64,000 nucleotides of DNA, from contig NZ_FNCO01000022.1 in the NCBI RefSeq assembly GCF_900100795.1, positions 32,351-96,350 on the forward strand, written 5' to 3'. Under the pieces are notes generated by a model, which saw only the letters and a program-made list of their open reading frames with translations, was not told the origin of the DNA and ran no database searches. Source of the stretch: Pseudomonas abietaniphila. Its GTDB lineage: Bacteria > Pseudomonadota > Gammaproteobacteria > Pseudomonadales > Pseudomonadaceae. The translations under genes and the position numbers were made by a program. Position 1 is the first letter of the stretch, and every line of letters starts with the position of its first letter. Below, one piece after another: positions 24,984-34,459 of this stretch.

Positions 24984-26542
24984 GGCACTACAGCACCAGG
25001 GTTCTCGATATGACGTGGCGTCGGTGCGGTGTCGGCGCTGCGTACCAGCAACCACGCCAGCAAGGCGGCGATAAGGGCGATACCAGCACCTACCCAGAGG
25101 ATGGCCTGGTAACCGCTGCCGAAACTGTGCAACGCCAATGCCTGCAGGTCGATGCCGCTTGACGATGCCAGGGGGCCGCCCGACAGGTCGCCCGCTGCGA
25201 TGCGGCGGGTCAACGACACCGGATCAATCGCCGAGTCGGCCGGCAAACCGCTCGCCAGCGTCGCCGACACCCGAGAAAACAGAATCGCCCCCAGCGCTGC
25301 GAAGCCCACCACAATGCCGGTGAAACGCACCGTTCCTGAAATCCCCGAGGCCATGCCGGCACGTTCTGGCGGGATCACCGACATGCTGACCTTGGCGGTT
25401 TCACCATTGAGGATGCCAGCGCCGATACCGGCGATCAGCAGTCCGGCGACCATCGAGGTGTAATCGAAACTCAACGCGTGGGCGCCCAGCCACAGCAGGC
25501 CGACGCCGATGGTTGCCAGGCCGAAGGTCAGCAACGCGCGGCCGCTGAAACGGTGGGTCAGGTAGTTGGCGACGATGCGTGGGACCACAAACAACGGCAC
25601 CGCGATGGGCAGCATCAACAACCCGGCCTTTTGCGGGCTGAGCCCCAGGCCGCTCTGAAAATAAATCGGCAGATACGTGAACATCGTCAGCAACGCCGAG
25701 GCGTAGGCCAGCCCCGCGATATTGGCGCCGATGTAGGTCGGACGGCGAAAGAAGCTGAGGTCAAGCATCGGACGATGCTGCTTGAGTTCCACAATGAGAA
25801 ACAGGGCGAACAGCACGGCCGCGCTGGCGAATTCGATGAGAATCTGCGGGCTGCTCCAGCCTGCGTGGTTACCGGTAATCAACGCCAGCGTGATCAGGAA
25901 CAGGCTGCCACAGAACGTGATCGAGCCCGGTACATCGATCTTGCGTGCGTGGGGATCGCTGGATTCCTTCACGGCGTACAGCGTCAGGGCAATCATCACG
26001 ACGCCTATCGGGCCGTTGATGTAGAACACCCATTGCCAGCCGAAATGCTGCGTGATGAAACCGCCCACGACCGGGCCCAGCGAGGTGGCGATGCCGATCA
26101 CCGAGCCCCAGAACGCAAAAGCCCGCGCCCGATGCGGACCGCGAAACGTGTGCGACAGGGTTGCCAGCGCAGAGCTCAGCAAGATCGCCGCACCGACGCC
26201 TTGCAGGGCTCGGGCGCCGTTGAGCAGTGCGACACTGCCCGCTGCACCGCAGAACATCGAGGCCAGGGTGAACACGGCCAGGCCGATCACCAGCATGCGT
26301 TTGCGACCATAGCGGTCGGCAAGCGCGCCGGCCGGCATGACGCAGGAGGCGAAGGTCAGCGTGTACGCGCTGATCACCCATTCGATGTCGGCGAAGTCGG
26401 CGTGCAGGGACTGCGCGATGGACGACAGCGAGACCGCGACAATGTTGGAGTCCAGGTTGATCATGAACGAGGGGATCGACACGCACAGCAGGATCAGAAA
26501 CCGCTGCAAGCCTGCGGCAGGAGAAACGTGTTCGGCGTTCAT
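24971..26542 (-). CDS. MFS drug efflux transporter (DHA2/EmrB type, 14 helices)
   Basis: A 523-residue inner-membrane protein with about fourteen transmembrane segments. It has the MFS loop motif GALADRYGRKRMLVIG and the antiporter motif C-like GSVIGIATSLGPVVGGFI. The DHA2 family exports drugs or toxic compounds in exchange for protons, sometimes with an EmrA-type adaptor, which is absent here. The start at 26542 is chosen for a normal N-terminus. A MarR gene is divergent and direct repeats lie in between, suggesting substrate-relieved repression. Confidence 0.88.
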   Translation of the reverse strand: MNAEHVSPAAGLQRFLILLCVSIPSFMINLDSNIVAVSLSSIAQSLHADFADIEWVISAYTLTFASCVMPAGALADRYGRKRMLVIGLAVFTLASMFCGAAGSVALLNGARALQGVGAAILLSSALATLSHTFRGPHRARAFAFWGSVIGIATSLGPVVGGFITQHFGWQWVFYINGPIGVVMIALTLYAVKESSDPHARKIDVPGSITFCGSLFLITLALITGNHAGWSSPQILIEFASAAVLFALFLIVELKQHRPMLDLSFFRRPTYIGANIAGLAYASALLTMFTYLPIYFQSGLGLSPQKAGLLMLPIAVPLFVVPRIVANYLTHRFSGRALLTFGLATIGVGLLWLGAHALSFDYTSMVAGLLIAGIGAGILNGETAKVSMSVIPPERAGMASGISGTVRFTGIVVGFAALGAILFSRVSATLASGLPADSAIDPVSLTRRIAAGDLSGGPLASSSGIDLQALALHSFGSGYQAILWVGAGIALIAALLAWLLVRSADTAPTPRHIENPGAVVPQAE

Positions 26543-26577
26543 GGCTAGCTCTCGAAGGCAAACGAACAGTGGATTAG

Positions 26578-26616
26578 AGGTATATGCTCCTATTTCAATT
26601 TGCGGGTATATGCCAG
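26578..26616. promoter_or_regulatory. Paired direct repeats, putative MarR binding sites
   Basis: GGTATATGC occurs at 26579-26587 and again at 26605-26613, each followed a few bases on by TAT, so the two sites are 26 bp apart. They lie between the divergent MFS and MarR genes. Binding is inferred. Confidence 0.5.
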
Positions 26617-26694
26617 TATCGGTCAAGGCTTATTTTCATCAATGGACCGCAGGCGCCGGATGGGCCTGCGCGCAACGTCCTCGGAGGAGGGAAG

Positions 26695-27183
26695 ATGAGT
26701 AACGTGCACAACAAAGCAGCGACGGTCCCGGAAGGCCTGCACATTCCGCAGAACGTGGTCTGTCACGCCACCCATCTGCGCAAGGCCACGCGCCGTATCA
26801 CGCTGCTCTACGATGCGCTGCTCGCGCCTTCCGGGTTGCGCTCGACCCAACGCTCGATCCTGATGCAGATCGCCCGCAGCCAAGTCACCAGCCTGTCGGA
26901 GCTGGCGGCGATTCTGCTGATCGACCGCTCAGCGCTGGCGCAGAACCTCAAACCCCTTGAGCGTGAAGGCTGGTTGTCAGTCACCGTCGACCCTGCCGAC
27001 AAGCGCAGCCGACGCGTGAGCCTGACCCAGGCCGGGATGAACAAACTGCTCGAAACCCAACCCCTGTGGGAGCAAGCCCAGGCCAGCTTCGAGAAAGGCT
27101 ACGGCCATGAACAAGCCCTGGCATTGCGCAAGGCACTGATTGACGTGGCGGCGGGGGAATATGAAGGGGTGGATAAAGCGTGA
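26695..27183 (+). CDS. MarR-family transcriptional regulator
   Basis: A 162-residue winged-helix protein. The recognition region is LSELAAILLIDRSALAQNLKPLEREGW and the wing carries the family's VDPADKRSRRVSLTQAG. The start at 26695 follows a GGAGG site. It is divergent from the MFS exporter gene and is the likely repressor of that gene. Confidence 0.9.
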   Translation: MSNVHNKAATVPEGLHIPQNVVCHATHLRKATRRITLLYDALLAPSGLRSTQRSILMQIARSQVTSLSELAAILLIDRSALAQNLKPLEREGWLSVTVDPADKRSRRVSLTQAGMNKLLETQPLWEQAQASFEKGYGHEQALALRKALIDVAAGEYEGVDKA

Positions 27184-27274
27184 GGCGTCACTCCTTTCAG
27201 GGGCCAGCTTGGTGATTGCTGGCGAATGCGGCAGATCCTCGACATCAACGTGGAATGCCCCGTCTCATTCTTCA

Positions 27275-27635
27275 GCAAGCTAACTTGTATGGTGTGCATT
27301 TCAACTATTTGGGGTGACGCTGATGGTTTGGTTTGTCCTAACGGCCAAACTGTTCCGCCTTCGGCGGGTTGCTTGATAACCCCAAGTAACCAAGGGTTGA
27401 ACTCCCGGTTTGGCGACTCCTTCGTCGTCGTACCCTCTCTCCGGCGACGCTTCGTGGGCCCGCGCTGAACGGACATCCATGTCCTAGCAGCGCTCTCGCG
27501 GCATCCATGCCGCTCGGCCCACTCCGCGCCACCTGCGTTCAGCCTGCACCCAAGTCGCGTTTTGTGGTGCCTGGACTTCCTCTGTATGAAGATCAAAAGC
27601 AGAACCCAGCGCAGCTTGCTGCTCTGCTTTTGACT
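27275..27635 (-). repeat. Large dispersed structured repeat, copy B
   Basis: In reverse orientation this matches copy A nearly throughout, from the left-end stem to the AGCTTGCT end. Its left stem is TCAAAAGCAGA/TCTGCTTTTGA (11 bp). The ATGGAT-centred palindromes, the CCGCC-GAA-GGCGG hairpin and the GTTTGGCC-GTTA-GGACAAAC stem are all present. Copy C stands in the opposite orientation on the far side of a REPIN. Confidence 0.8.
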
Positions 27636-27646
27636 CTGCCGAAGGC

Positions 27647-27783
27647 GTAGGAGCGTGGCTTGTCCCGCGATCTGCCGGGAACCGGCAGCAAATCCGGTGC
27701 ATGCGGTGTGTCAGGTACAACCGAGTTGTGTGGTTTTGCTACCGCTGCGCGGCAGATCGCGGGACAAGCCACGCTCCTACAGG
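27647..27783. repeat. REPIN with GTGGCTTGTCCCGCGATC core
   Basis: GTAGGAGCGTGGCTTGTCCC at the left end is mirrored by GGGACAAGCCACGCTCCTAC at the right end, each continuing inward with GCGATCTGCCG/CGGCAGATCGC. It is flanked on both sides by inverted copies of the large repeat. Confidence 0.85.
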
Positions 27784-27801
27784 GAAAGCGTCAAACTGAT
27801 A

Positions 27802-27840
<39 letters not shown>

Positions 27841-27841
27841 G

Positions 27842-28115
27842 TTGATTTTGCTCTTCTACATCAATGGGCCAGACACCACAAAACGCGACTTGGGTGCAGG
27901 CTGAACGCAGGCGATGCGGAGTGGGCCGAGCGGCATGGATGCCGCGAGAGCCGCCCCCGGCCATGGATGGCCGATGGCGGCGGGCCCACGGAGCGTCGCC
28001 GGAGTGAAGGTACGACGACGAAGGAGTCGCCAAACCAGGAGCCCAGAAGGCGGAATGCTTCGGCCGTTAGGCCGGACCAAAATGCCAATGACACCCAAAA
28101 TAGTGGCTATACGCA
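27842..28115 (+). repeat. Large dispersed structured repeat, copy C
   Basis: A copy that shares the central palindromes but differs in ways that keep pairing. GGCCAT-GG-ATGGCC replaces the GGACAT/ATGTCC stem, and TTCGGCC-GTTA-GGCCGGA replaces TTTGGCC/GGCCAAA. It lacks most of the GGTTACTTG/CAAGTAACC section. Confidence 0.78.
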
Positions 28116-28164
28116 CGCTATAAATCGGCCCCTACCTGTCGTGTCGTCAGGTCCAAGTCTGGTT

Positions 28165-29091
28165 CTACACGGTCGAGGCTGCTGCGGCCTTGACTGGAAC
28201 CTCCCGCGCCGCCACCCGTCGCCCGCTTTGCAACACAAACACCCCACCCAGAATCGCCGCAATCGCCACAACATCCAGCGCATGCACCGGCTCACCTGCG
28301 ACGAAAATCCCGATCAACAGCGCAATCACCGGCGGAATGTACGTCGCAGAAGCCGCCACCACCGCACCGAGCCGTTCAACGATGAAGTAATAAAGGATGT
28401 ACGCCACGCCGGTTCCCAACAGACCCAATCCAAGGGAAACCCCGATCATCGCCTTCGGGCTTTGGGTGATGTGCTGCATGCCGGTCTTGTCCGTGACCAA
28501 CAACAGAATCAGCAGCGCCAGACCGATCTGGTAGGTGCACAGCGCCACCGCCGAAATGTTCAGGCCGGTCAGGAAGCGCTTGGCGTAGACGAACGAGCAA
28601 CCGATGCTCAGCGAGCCAAGCATCATGTACATCACGCCCTGCACCGAAATCGCCGCGTCACCTGTAGCCCAGGGCCGTGCGATCAACAGCACGCCGACAA
28701 AACCCAGCAGCACACCCATCGTCATGCGCGCATTCAGCCTTTCTTCCCGCAGAAACAGAAACGCACAGCCGAAGGTGAACAACGGAATCACGCCGCTCAG
28801 CAAACCGGCCACGCTGGACAGAAGCAGCGTGGTGCCCTGAGCGTACAGGTAGTAGTAGATCGCAGTCGCCAACAGCGCCATGACCAGGAAATGATGGATG
28901 TACCTGACGTGGCGCCAGCTCAACGCGCGGGTCGCCAGGGCATAGATCAGGATGGGCAGAAAGCCGAAGAATGAGCGAAGCAGCACGATCTGCGCGGGCG
29001 AAATCCACTCCACCGCCCACTTCATGAACATGAAGTTCGTGCCCCAGATCAGCCCGAGCAGAGCGAAGGCCAAGTAGGCGATGTTTTTCAT
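28165..29091 (-). CDS. EamA/DMT-family transporter
   Basis: A 308-residue protein with ten predicted helices in two EamA halves. It begins MKNIAYLAFALLGLIWGTNF and contains the paired helix-end motifs GVLLGFVGVLLIARPW and IPPVIALLIGIFVAGEPVHALD. The drug/metabolite transporter superfamily exports amino acids or metabolites; the substrate is unknown. A LysR-type regulator gene is divergent, 102 bp away, and probably controls it. Confidence 0.85.
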   Translation of the reverse strand: MKNIAYLAFALLGLIWGTNFMFMKWAVEWISPAQIVLLRSFFGFLPILIYALATRALSWRHVRYIHHFLVMALLATAIYYYLYAQGTTLLLSSVAGLLSGVIPLFTFGCAFLFLREERLNARMTMGVLLGFVGVLLIARPWATGDAAISVQGVMYMMLGSLSIGCSFVYAKRFLTGLNISAVALCTYQIGLALLILLLVTDKTGMQHITQSPKAMIGVSLGLGLLGTGVAYILYYFIVERLGAVVAASATYIPPVIALLIGIFVAGEPVHALDVVAIAAILGGVFVLQSGRRVAAREVPVKAAAASTV

Positions 29092-29193
29092 GGTGTGTGC
29101 TCAGCCGCATGAAGGGTGGGATAGCGATTGTGCGCGGCGATGTGATCCGTTACAAATCATCATCTCTACGATATGAAGTAGAAAAACGACATC

Positions 29194-30087
29194 ATGAAAA
29201 CGTCTCCGCCGCTTAAAGCCTTGCTCTGTTTTGATGCCGCGATGCGATTGAACAGTTTTTCTCTAGCGGCCGATGAGCTGAGCGTGACGCCCGGCGCGGT
29301 GGGTCAGCAGATCCGAAATCTGGAGCAATGGCTCGGTGTCGCGCTGTTCACGCGGCAGATCCGCCAGATTCAACCGACGCCCGACGGTCAGGCGTACTGG
29401 TCGCAGATTCAGCCATCGCTCCTGCAGATCATCAATGCCAGTCATGCGCTGCGCGACCGTCATAACAACAACGTCTGGCTGAACATGCCGCCCAGTCTGG
29501 CCGCCAAATGGTTTGCGCGGCGTATGGCCGGCTTTCTTGAAAACCATCCCTCTGTGGCCCTGCACCTGAGTTCATCGACCACACTGGCCGATTTCAGCAG
29601 CGAGCGGGTCGATCTGGCGATTCGGCATTTCGACGGGCATGCGCCGGAGCTGGACGTCGAGTTGTTGCATCAGGATAACGCGCGCGTCTATTGCAGCCCT
29701 GCTTATGCCGAACAGCACGGTTTGAACAGCCCGGGCGACCTGCGACGTGCGACGTTGCTGCACAACACCTTGCACCCGAACTGGCCGGACTGGCTGCAGC
29801 GCTTTGCCGGTATAGGTGAGCAGGAAGGGCGGAACATTCCCGGCATCCACTTCGACCAGTCTTTGATGGCCATTGAAGCGGCGCGGCGGAATCAGGGGGT
29901 GGTCATCACCAGCGAATGGCTGACCCAGGAGGAGGTGGCGAGCGGGGCGCTGATTGAACCCTTCGAGCAGCGTTTGCCGCTGTCGAAGGGGTATTACCTG
30001 GTGCAGCCCAAACATTCGATACTGCGCCCGACGGTGCAGGCGCTGAAGGTCTGGCTGATGGGGGAGGCGAGGGACGCGTCAAAATGA
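29194..30087 (+). CDS. LysR-family transcriptional regulator (GcvA-like)
   Basis: A 297-residue regulator with an N-terminal HTH (SFSLAADELSVTPGAVGQQIRNLEQWLGVALF) and an effector domain. The VTPGAVGQQI helix is typical of the GcvA/AmpR subgroup. It is divergent from the EamA exporter gene, whose likely regulator it is. Confidence 0.88.
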   Translation: MKTSPPLKALLCFDAAMRLNSFSLAADELSVTPGAVGQQIRNLEQWLGVALFTRQIRQIQPTPDGQAYWSQIQPSLLQIINASHALRDRHNNNVWLNMPPSLAAKWFARRMAGFLENHPSVALHLSSSTTLADFSSERVDLAIRHFDGHAPELDVELLHQDNARVYCSPAYAEQHGLNSPGDLRRATLLHNTLHPNWPDWLQRFAGIGEQEGRNIPGIHFDQSLMAIEAARRNQGVVITSEWLTQEEVASGALIEPFEQRLPLSKGYYLVQPKHSILRPTVQALKVWLMGEARDASK

Positions 30088-30110
30088 ACACGACCCACGC
30101 TCCGGCAGTT

Positions 30111-31529
30111 TTACGGCATCACAGGCGGAATGTACGCCAGCGTCGTGCCCAGCGCCCACAGCAGGAACAACACCAGCGGTGTGTGCACCAGCAACTGCAC
30201 GAACGAGAAACCGATCAGGTCGCGCGCTTTCAGGCCCAGTACACCCAGCAGCGGCAGCATGTAGAACGGGTTGATCAGGTTCGGTAGCGCTTCAGCGGCG
30301 TTGTAGATCTGCACCGCCCAGCCCAAGTGGTATTTCAAGTCGTTGGCGACTTGCATTACGTATGGCGCTTCGATGATCCACTTGCCACCGCCCGACGGAA
30401 TGAAGAAGCCGAGGATGGCCGAGTACACGCCCATCAGCAGCGCGTAGGTGTCGTGAGAGGCGATGCTGGTGAAGAACAGCGAGATGTGGTGCGCCACGGT
30501 TTGCGCATCACCGCCCTTGACCGTCGTCAGCAGCGCGGCAATCGAACCGTACAGCGGGAACTGAATCAGCACGCCGGTGGTGGTCGGCACTGCGCGGGCC
30601 ACGGCATCCAGGAAGCTGCGCGGACGCCAGTGCAGCAGCGCGCCGACCATGATGAACAGGAAGTTGTACGTGTTCAGGCCGGAAATTGCGGTGATCGCAG
30701 GCTTGGTGCTGAACTCGTTGAACAACCAGCCGGACGCCAGCACGACCATCAGGATGATCAGCAACGGGCTGTATTCCAGCCATTCGCCTGGACGGGTGCG
30801 CGGGGGCAGCGGCGGCAGGCTAAACGCTGGATCGACGCCGCATTCCTTGGCGTCACGGGCGTTGGCCGGGCCAGGCGCGGTGGCGTAGGCGACGATGATC
30901 GAGATCACCACCAGCGCCAGCAGCATCACGCCGGATTGCCACAGGAAGATGGTCTGGGTGAACGGGATCATCCCGGTGATCGCCAGAATGGACGGGGGCA
31001 GGCTGGCCGGGTTGGCTTGCAGCTGAGCAGCCGAGGACGACAGACCCAAAGCCCACACCGCGCCCAGACCCAGATAGGCGGCGGCGCCAGCAGCGCGGTA
31101 GTCCATCTTCAAATCCGTGCGACGTGCCAGAGCCCGGACCAGCAGACCGCCGAACACCAAGGACAGGCCCCAGTTCAGCAGCGAAGCGACCATGGAGATC
31201 AGCGCGACCCAGGCCACGGCCGAGCGGCCGTTTTTCGGGATGCGCGCCAGACGGTCGATCAGTTTGACCGCAGGCGGCGAACTGGCGACGACATAGCCGC
31301 CGATGACCACGAAGGCCATTTGCATGGTGAAAGGGATCAGGCTCCAGAAACCGTCACCAAAGGCCTTGGCGGTGTCGGCGGGTTTAGCGCCGATGACCAG
31401 CGTTGCGAGGGTGACGATGACCACGGCAAGGGCGGCGAACACCCACGAGTCAGGGAACCAGCGTTCTGCCCATTTGGCGCAGCGCAGGGCAAATCGGGCG
31501 GAGCGGCTTTCTTCGATATCGGCGGCCAC
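30111..31529 (-). CDS. atoE: Short-chain fatty acid transporter
   Basis: A 472-residue polytopic membrane protein of the AtoE family. It carries GFFIPSGGGKWIIEAPYVM in the C-terminal half and WALGLSSSAAQLQANPASLPP in the middle. The start is a GTG at 31529 preceded by AGAGG. AtoE-type carriers import acetoacetate or butyrate. The two CoA-transferase genes lie about 290 bp upstream in the same direction, separated by a REPIN, so together they form an acetoacetate/3-oxoacid catabolic locus. Confidence 0.9.
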   Translation of the reverse strand: MAADIEESRSARFALRCAKWAERWFPDSWVFAALAVVIVTLATLVIGAKPADTAKAFGDGFWSLIPFTMQMAFVVIGGYVVASSPPAVKLIDRLARIPKNGRSAVAWVALISMVASLLNWGLSLVFGGLLVRALARRTDLKMDYRAAGAAAYLGLGAVWALGLSSSAAQLQANPASLPPSILAITGMIPFTQTIFLWQSGVMLLALVVISIIVAYATAPGPANARDAKECGVDPAFSLPPLPPRTRPGEWLEYSPLLIILMVVLASGWLFNEFSTKPAITAISGLNTYNFLFIMVGALLHWRPRSFLDAVARAVPTTTGVLIQFPLYGSIAALLTTVKGGDAQTVAHHISLFFTSIASHDTYALLMGVYSAILGFFIPSGGGKWIIEAPYVMQVANDLKYHLGWAVQIYNAAEALPNLINPFYMLPLLGVLGLKARDLIGFSFVQLLVHTPLVLFLLWALGTTLAYIPPVMP

Positions 31530-31700
31530 GTTGTTTTACCTCTTGGAGTTATTGTTCGGGTGCTATTTGAAATAGCTGTTTTTAGTGTTGGCAGTGACGC
31601 AAAAAAGGTTCGGCTCTAGATACAGCAAAGCCCCTTCATGACTGAAGAGGCAGAATGGCACAACGGTATGACGCCGGTGTATCAAGAGAGTAGAGGATGG

Positions 31701-31807
31701 CGCGTACCCTGTAGGAGCGCGCTTGCCCGCGAAGCGATTGTTCAGACACTGCGTGGGTGTACGGACAGGCGCTCATCGCGGGCAAGCGCGCTCCTACAGG
31801 GTACGCG
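31701..31807. repeat. REPIN, near-perfect long inverted repeat
   Basis: CGCGTACCCTGTAGGAGCGC and onward to 31732 is mirrored exactly by 31776-31807, giving 32-bp arms and a 43-bp loop. It lies between the CoA-transferase subunit B gene and atoE. Confidence 0.9.
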
Positions 31808-31821
31808 ACAGCTCAGGCCTC

Positions 31822-32478
31822 TCAGAACTTCATCTCGACCACATCGTCCGGCACGATCAGCTTGCCGGCGGTCTTGGCGACGATTTCCTCAACGGTCACG
31901 CCCGGTGCGGTTTCGCGCAGGATGAAGGCGCCGTCCTTGATTTCCAGGTACGCCAGGTCGGTCAGGACTTTCTTGATGCAGCCAGCGCCGGTCAGCGGCA
32001 GGCTGCAGCGCGACAACAATTTGGATTCCCCGTCCTTGGACGCGTGGGTCATGGTCACGATGATGTTGTCGGCCCCGGCGACCAGGTCCATCGCGCCGCC
32101 CATGCCTTTCACCAGCTTGCCGGGAATCATCCACGAGGCGATGTTGCCCTCGACGTCGACTTCGAAAGCGCCCAGCACCGTCAGGTCGACATGGCCACCA
32201 CGGATCATGGCGAATGACTCGGCGGAGGAGAAGATCGACGCGCCTTTGCGCGCGGTCACGGTCTGTTTGCCGGCGTTGATCATGTCGGCGTCGATGGTCG
32301 CTTCCGTCGGGAACTCACCCATGCCGAGCAGGCCGTTTTCCGATTGCAGCATCACGTCGATACCGTCGGGTACGTAGTTGGCGACGAGGGTCGGAATGCC
32401 GATGCCCAGGTTCACGTAGAAGCCGTCTTGCAGTTCGCGCGCAACGCGCTGTGCCATTTGTTCGCGGGAGAGTGCCAT
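31822..32478 (-). CDS. 3-oxoacid CoA-transferase subunit B
   Basis: A 218-residue class I CoA-transferase beta subunit. The active-site glutamate motif is in LQSENGLLGMG, and GGHVDLTVLGAFEVDVEGN is the usual conserved block. With subunit A it transfers CoA from succinyl- or acetyl-CoA to acetoacetate or a related 3-oxoacid. Scot/AtoA and dehydrocarnitine CoA-transferase are similar alternatives. Confidence 0.93.
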   Translation of the reverse strand: MALSREQMAQRVARELQDGFYVNLGIGIPTLVANYVPDGIDVMLQSENGLLGMGEFPTEATIDADMINAGKQTVTARKGASIFSSAESFAMIRGGHVDLTVLGAFEVDVEGNIASWMIPGKLVKGMGGAMDLVAGADNIIVTMTHASKDGESKLLSRCSLPLTGAGCIKKVLTDLAYLEIKDGAFILRETAPGVTVEEIVAKTAGKLIVPDDVVEMKF

Positions 32479-32564
32479 GATCGTGGGTCTCTTTTATTGT
32501 GTCCGGCAGGCTCAAGAATCGTCTGCGGAAAAATCAATGGAGGGTGTCGAATCGACTCGGCGCG

Positions 32565-33266
32565 TCAGGATTTCTTGATCGTGCGCTGCTCGATGCGTTT
32601 CTCGAACGTGCCCAGGATCACGCGATCCACATAGATGCCAGGGGTGTGGATCTCGGTTGGCAGCAATACGCCCGGCTCGACAATCTCCTCGACTTCCACC
32701 ACGGTGATCTTGCCCGCAGTGGCAACGACCGGGTTGAAGTTCTGCGCGGTATGGCGATAGACCACGTTGCCGAAGTGGTCGGCTTTCCAGCCTTTGACGA
32801 TCGCGAAGTCGCCGGTGATGGCTTCTTCCAGGATCACATTGCGGCCGTTGAACTGGCGGGTTTCTTTGCCTTCAGCCACCGGTGTGCCGTAACCGGTAGC
32901 GGTGTAGAAAGCGGGAATGCCGGCGCCGCCAGCGCGCAGTTTTTCAGCGAGGGTGCCTTGCGGGGTGAGTTCGACTTCAAGTTCGCCGCTCAGCAACTGG
33001 CGTTCGAACAGGGCGTTTTCGCCGACATAGGAAGAGATCATCTTGCGGATCTGGCGGTCTTCGAGCAGGACGCCCAGACCAAAACCGTCGACGCCGCAGT
33101 TGTTGGAAACCACCGTCAGGCCTTTCACGCCCATGCGCTTGATTTGCGCGATGAGGTTTTCCGGGATACCGCACAGACCGAAACCACCAGCCAGAACAGT
33201 CATGTTATCAGTCAGCCCGGCAAGGGCTTCTTCGTACGTTGCCACTCGTTTGTCGAGTCCAGCCAT
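32565..33266 (-). CDS. 3-oxoacid CoA-transferase subunit A
   Basis: A 233-residue class I CoA-transferase alpha subunit. GGFGLCGIPENLI is the glycine-rich CoA-binding start and SNNCGVDGFGLGVLLEDRQI follows. The start at 33266 is chosen so that the family N-terminus MAGLDKRVATYEEAL begins correctly; thirteen upstream codons are unconserved. Subunit B follows 86 bp later. A divergent LysR gene probably activates this unit. Confidence 0.93.
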   Translation of the reverse strand: MAGLDKRVATYEEALAGLTDNMTVLAGGFGLCGIPENLIAQIKRMGVKGLTVVSNNCGVDGFGLGVLLEDRQIRKMISSYVGENALFERQLLSGELEVELTPQGTLAEKLRAGGAGIPAFYTATGYGTPVAEGKETRQFNGRNVILEEAITGDFAIVKGWKADHFGNVVYRHTAQNFNPVVATAGKITVVEVEEIVEPGVLLPTEIHTPGIYVDRVILGTFEKRIEQRTIKKS

Positions 33267-33359
33267 GATGATGCGACCCCGCTTCGTTGTAGTTGTGTCT
33301 GACAATCGGGCTGTCAGAGAGCGTTGACTGCATCTTCTCTCTGCATCAATGATTTGTTA

Positions 33360-33396
33360 ATTTTGTTTTTTTCATAGATTGATAAGAAAACAAAAT
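33360..33396. promoter_or_regulatory. AT-rich inverted repeat at the LysR/CoA-transferase divergent promoter
   Basis: ATTTTGTTTT (33360-33369) and AAAACAAAAT (33387-33396) are perfect 10-bp arms. The right arm ends two bases before the LysR start codon and replaces a normal ribosome-binding site. It probably serves autoregulation by the LysR protein. Confidence 0.55.
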
Positions 33397-33398
33397 AT

Positions 33399-34292
33399 AT
33401 GAACGTGAAGCAGCTTCGGGCGTTTCTGGCGGTGGCGCAATGTTTGAGTTTTGCTCAGGCCGGAGAGCGGCTGCACCTCTCCCAGCCCGCGCTGAGCCTG
33501 ACCATCAAGGCGCTTGAAGACGATCTGGGTGGGCAACTGCTGGCGCGTACCACGCGCAATGTCAGCCTGACGCCGGAAGGCGAGGCGCTGTTGCCGCTGG
33601 CCCGGCAACTGCTCGCCGACTGGGACAACACCGAAGAGCTGTTGCGCCAGCGCTTCACGCTTCAAATGGGCAAGGTTTCGGTCGCGGCGATGCCGTCGTT
33701 CGCCGGCAACCTGCTGCCTATTGCGCTCAAGGTGTTCCGCGAGCGCTATCCACGGGTCAACGTGGCGGTGCACGACGTGATCAATGAACAAGTGCTGGAA
33801 ATGGTCGATCACCGTCGGGTCGAACTTGGCATCGGGTTTGAGCCCGAATCGAGCAACAACCTGACCTTTACCTCGTTCTACCTGGACCGGTTTGTCGCCG
33901 TAGTGCCGATGGATTCACCGCTGGCCGAGCGTGCGCAAGTCACTTGGGACGAACTGCTGCACCATGACTTCATCACCCTGCAACGCCCGTCGGCGGTGCG
34001 TCTGTTGTTGGAGCAGGACCTGCAGACCCAGCACGGCAAGCTCTCGGTTGCATTTGAAAGTCATCAACTGTCGACGGTGGGACGTATGGTCGCCAACGGT
34101 TTGGGCGTGAGCGCGGTGCCTTCGTTGTGTATTCAGCAGATGGAAGAATTGGGAGCGCGCTGCATCGCCCTGGAAGGCCCGCGCATCGAACGACGGATCG
34201 GCCTGATGACCTTGGCCGATCACAAGTTGTCGGCCGCGGCGCAGGCGTTGAAGGATGTGTTGATTGAATGCGCCCAAGCGCCTGTGGTTTAA
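33399..34292 (+). CDS. LysR-family transcriptional regulator
   Basis: A 297-residue regulator. The N-terminal HTH is SFAQAGERLHLSQPALSLTIKALEDDLGGQLLAR, followed by an effector domain. No purine-rich ribosome-binding site is visible before the ATG at 33399; the inverted repeat covers that position. It is divergent from the CoA-transferase genes and is their likely activator, with the gluconate-type permease gene downstream on its own strand. Confidence 0.9.
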   Translation: MNVKQLRAFLAVAQCLSFAQAGERLHLSQPALSLTIKALEDDLGGQLLARTTRNVSLTPEGEALLPLARQLLADWDNTEELLRQRFTLQMGKVSVAAMPSFAGNLLPIALKVFRERYPRVNVAVHDVINEQVLEMVDHRRVELGIGFEPESSNNLTFTSFYLDRFVAVVPMDSPLAERAQVTWDELLHHDFITLQRPSAVRLLLEQDLQTQHGKLSVAFESHQLSTVGRMVANGLGVSAVPSLCIQQMEELGARCIALEGPRIERRIGLMTLADHKLSAAAQALKDVLIECAQAPVV

Positions 34293-34459
34293 GCGACTGA
34301 GCCGATTCATTTAGATGAATGGATGAATGACAGGTCTTTTCGGCCACTTTCTATGAAAAAATCGCTGCGACGTCTTGCCGCATCCGGTATCGTTTGGCCA
34401 TCTGAAACAAATTGTTTCGGATCATCTTTCAATAAGAATCGAACGATAAGGGGTTCCGC

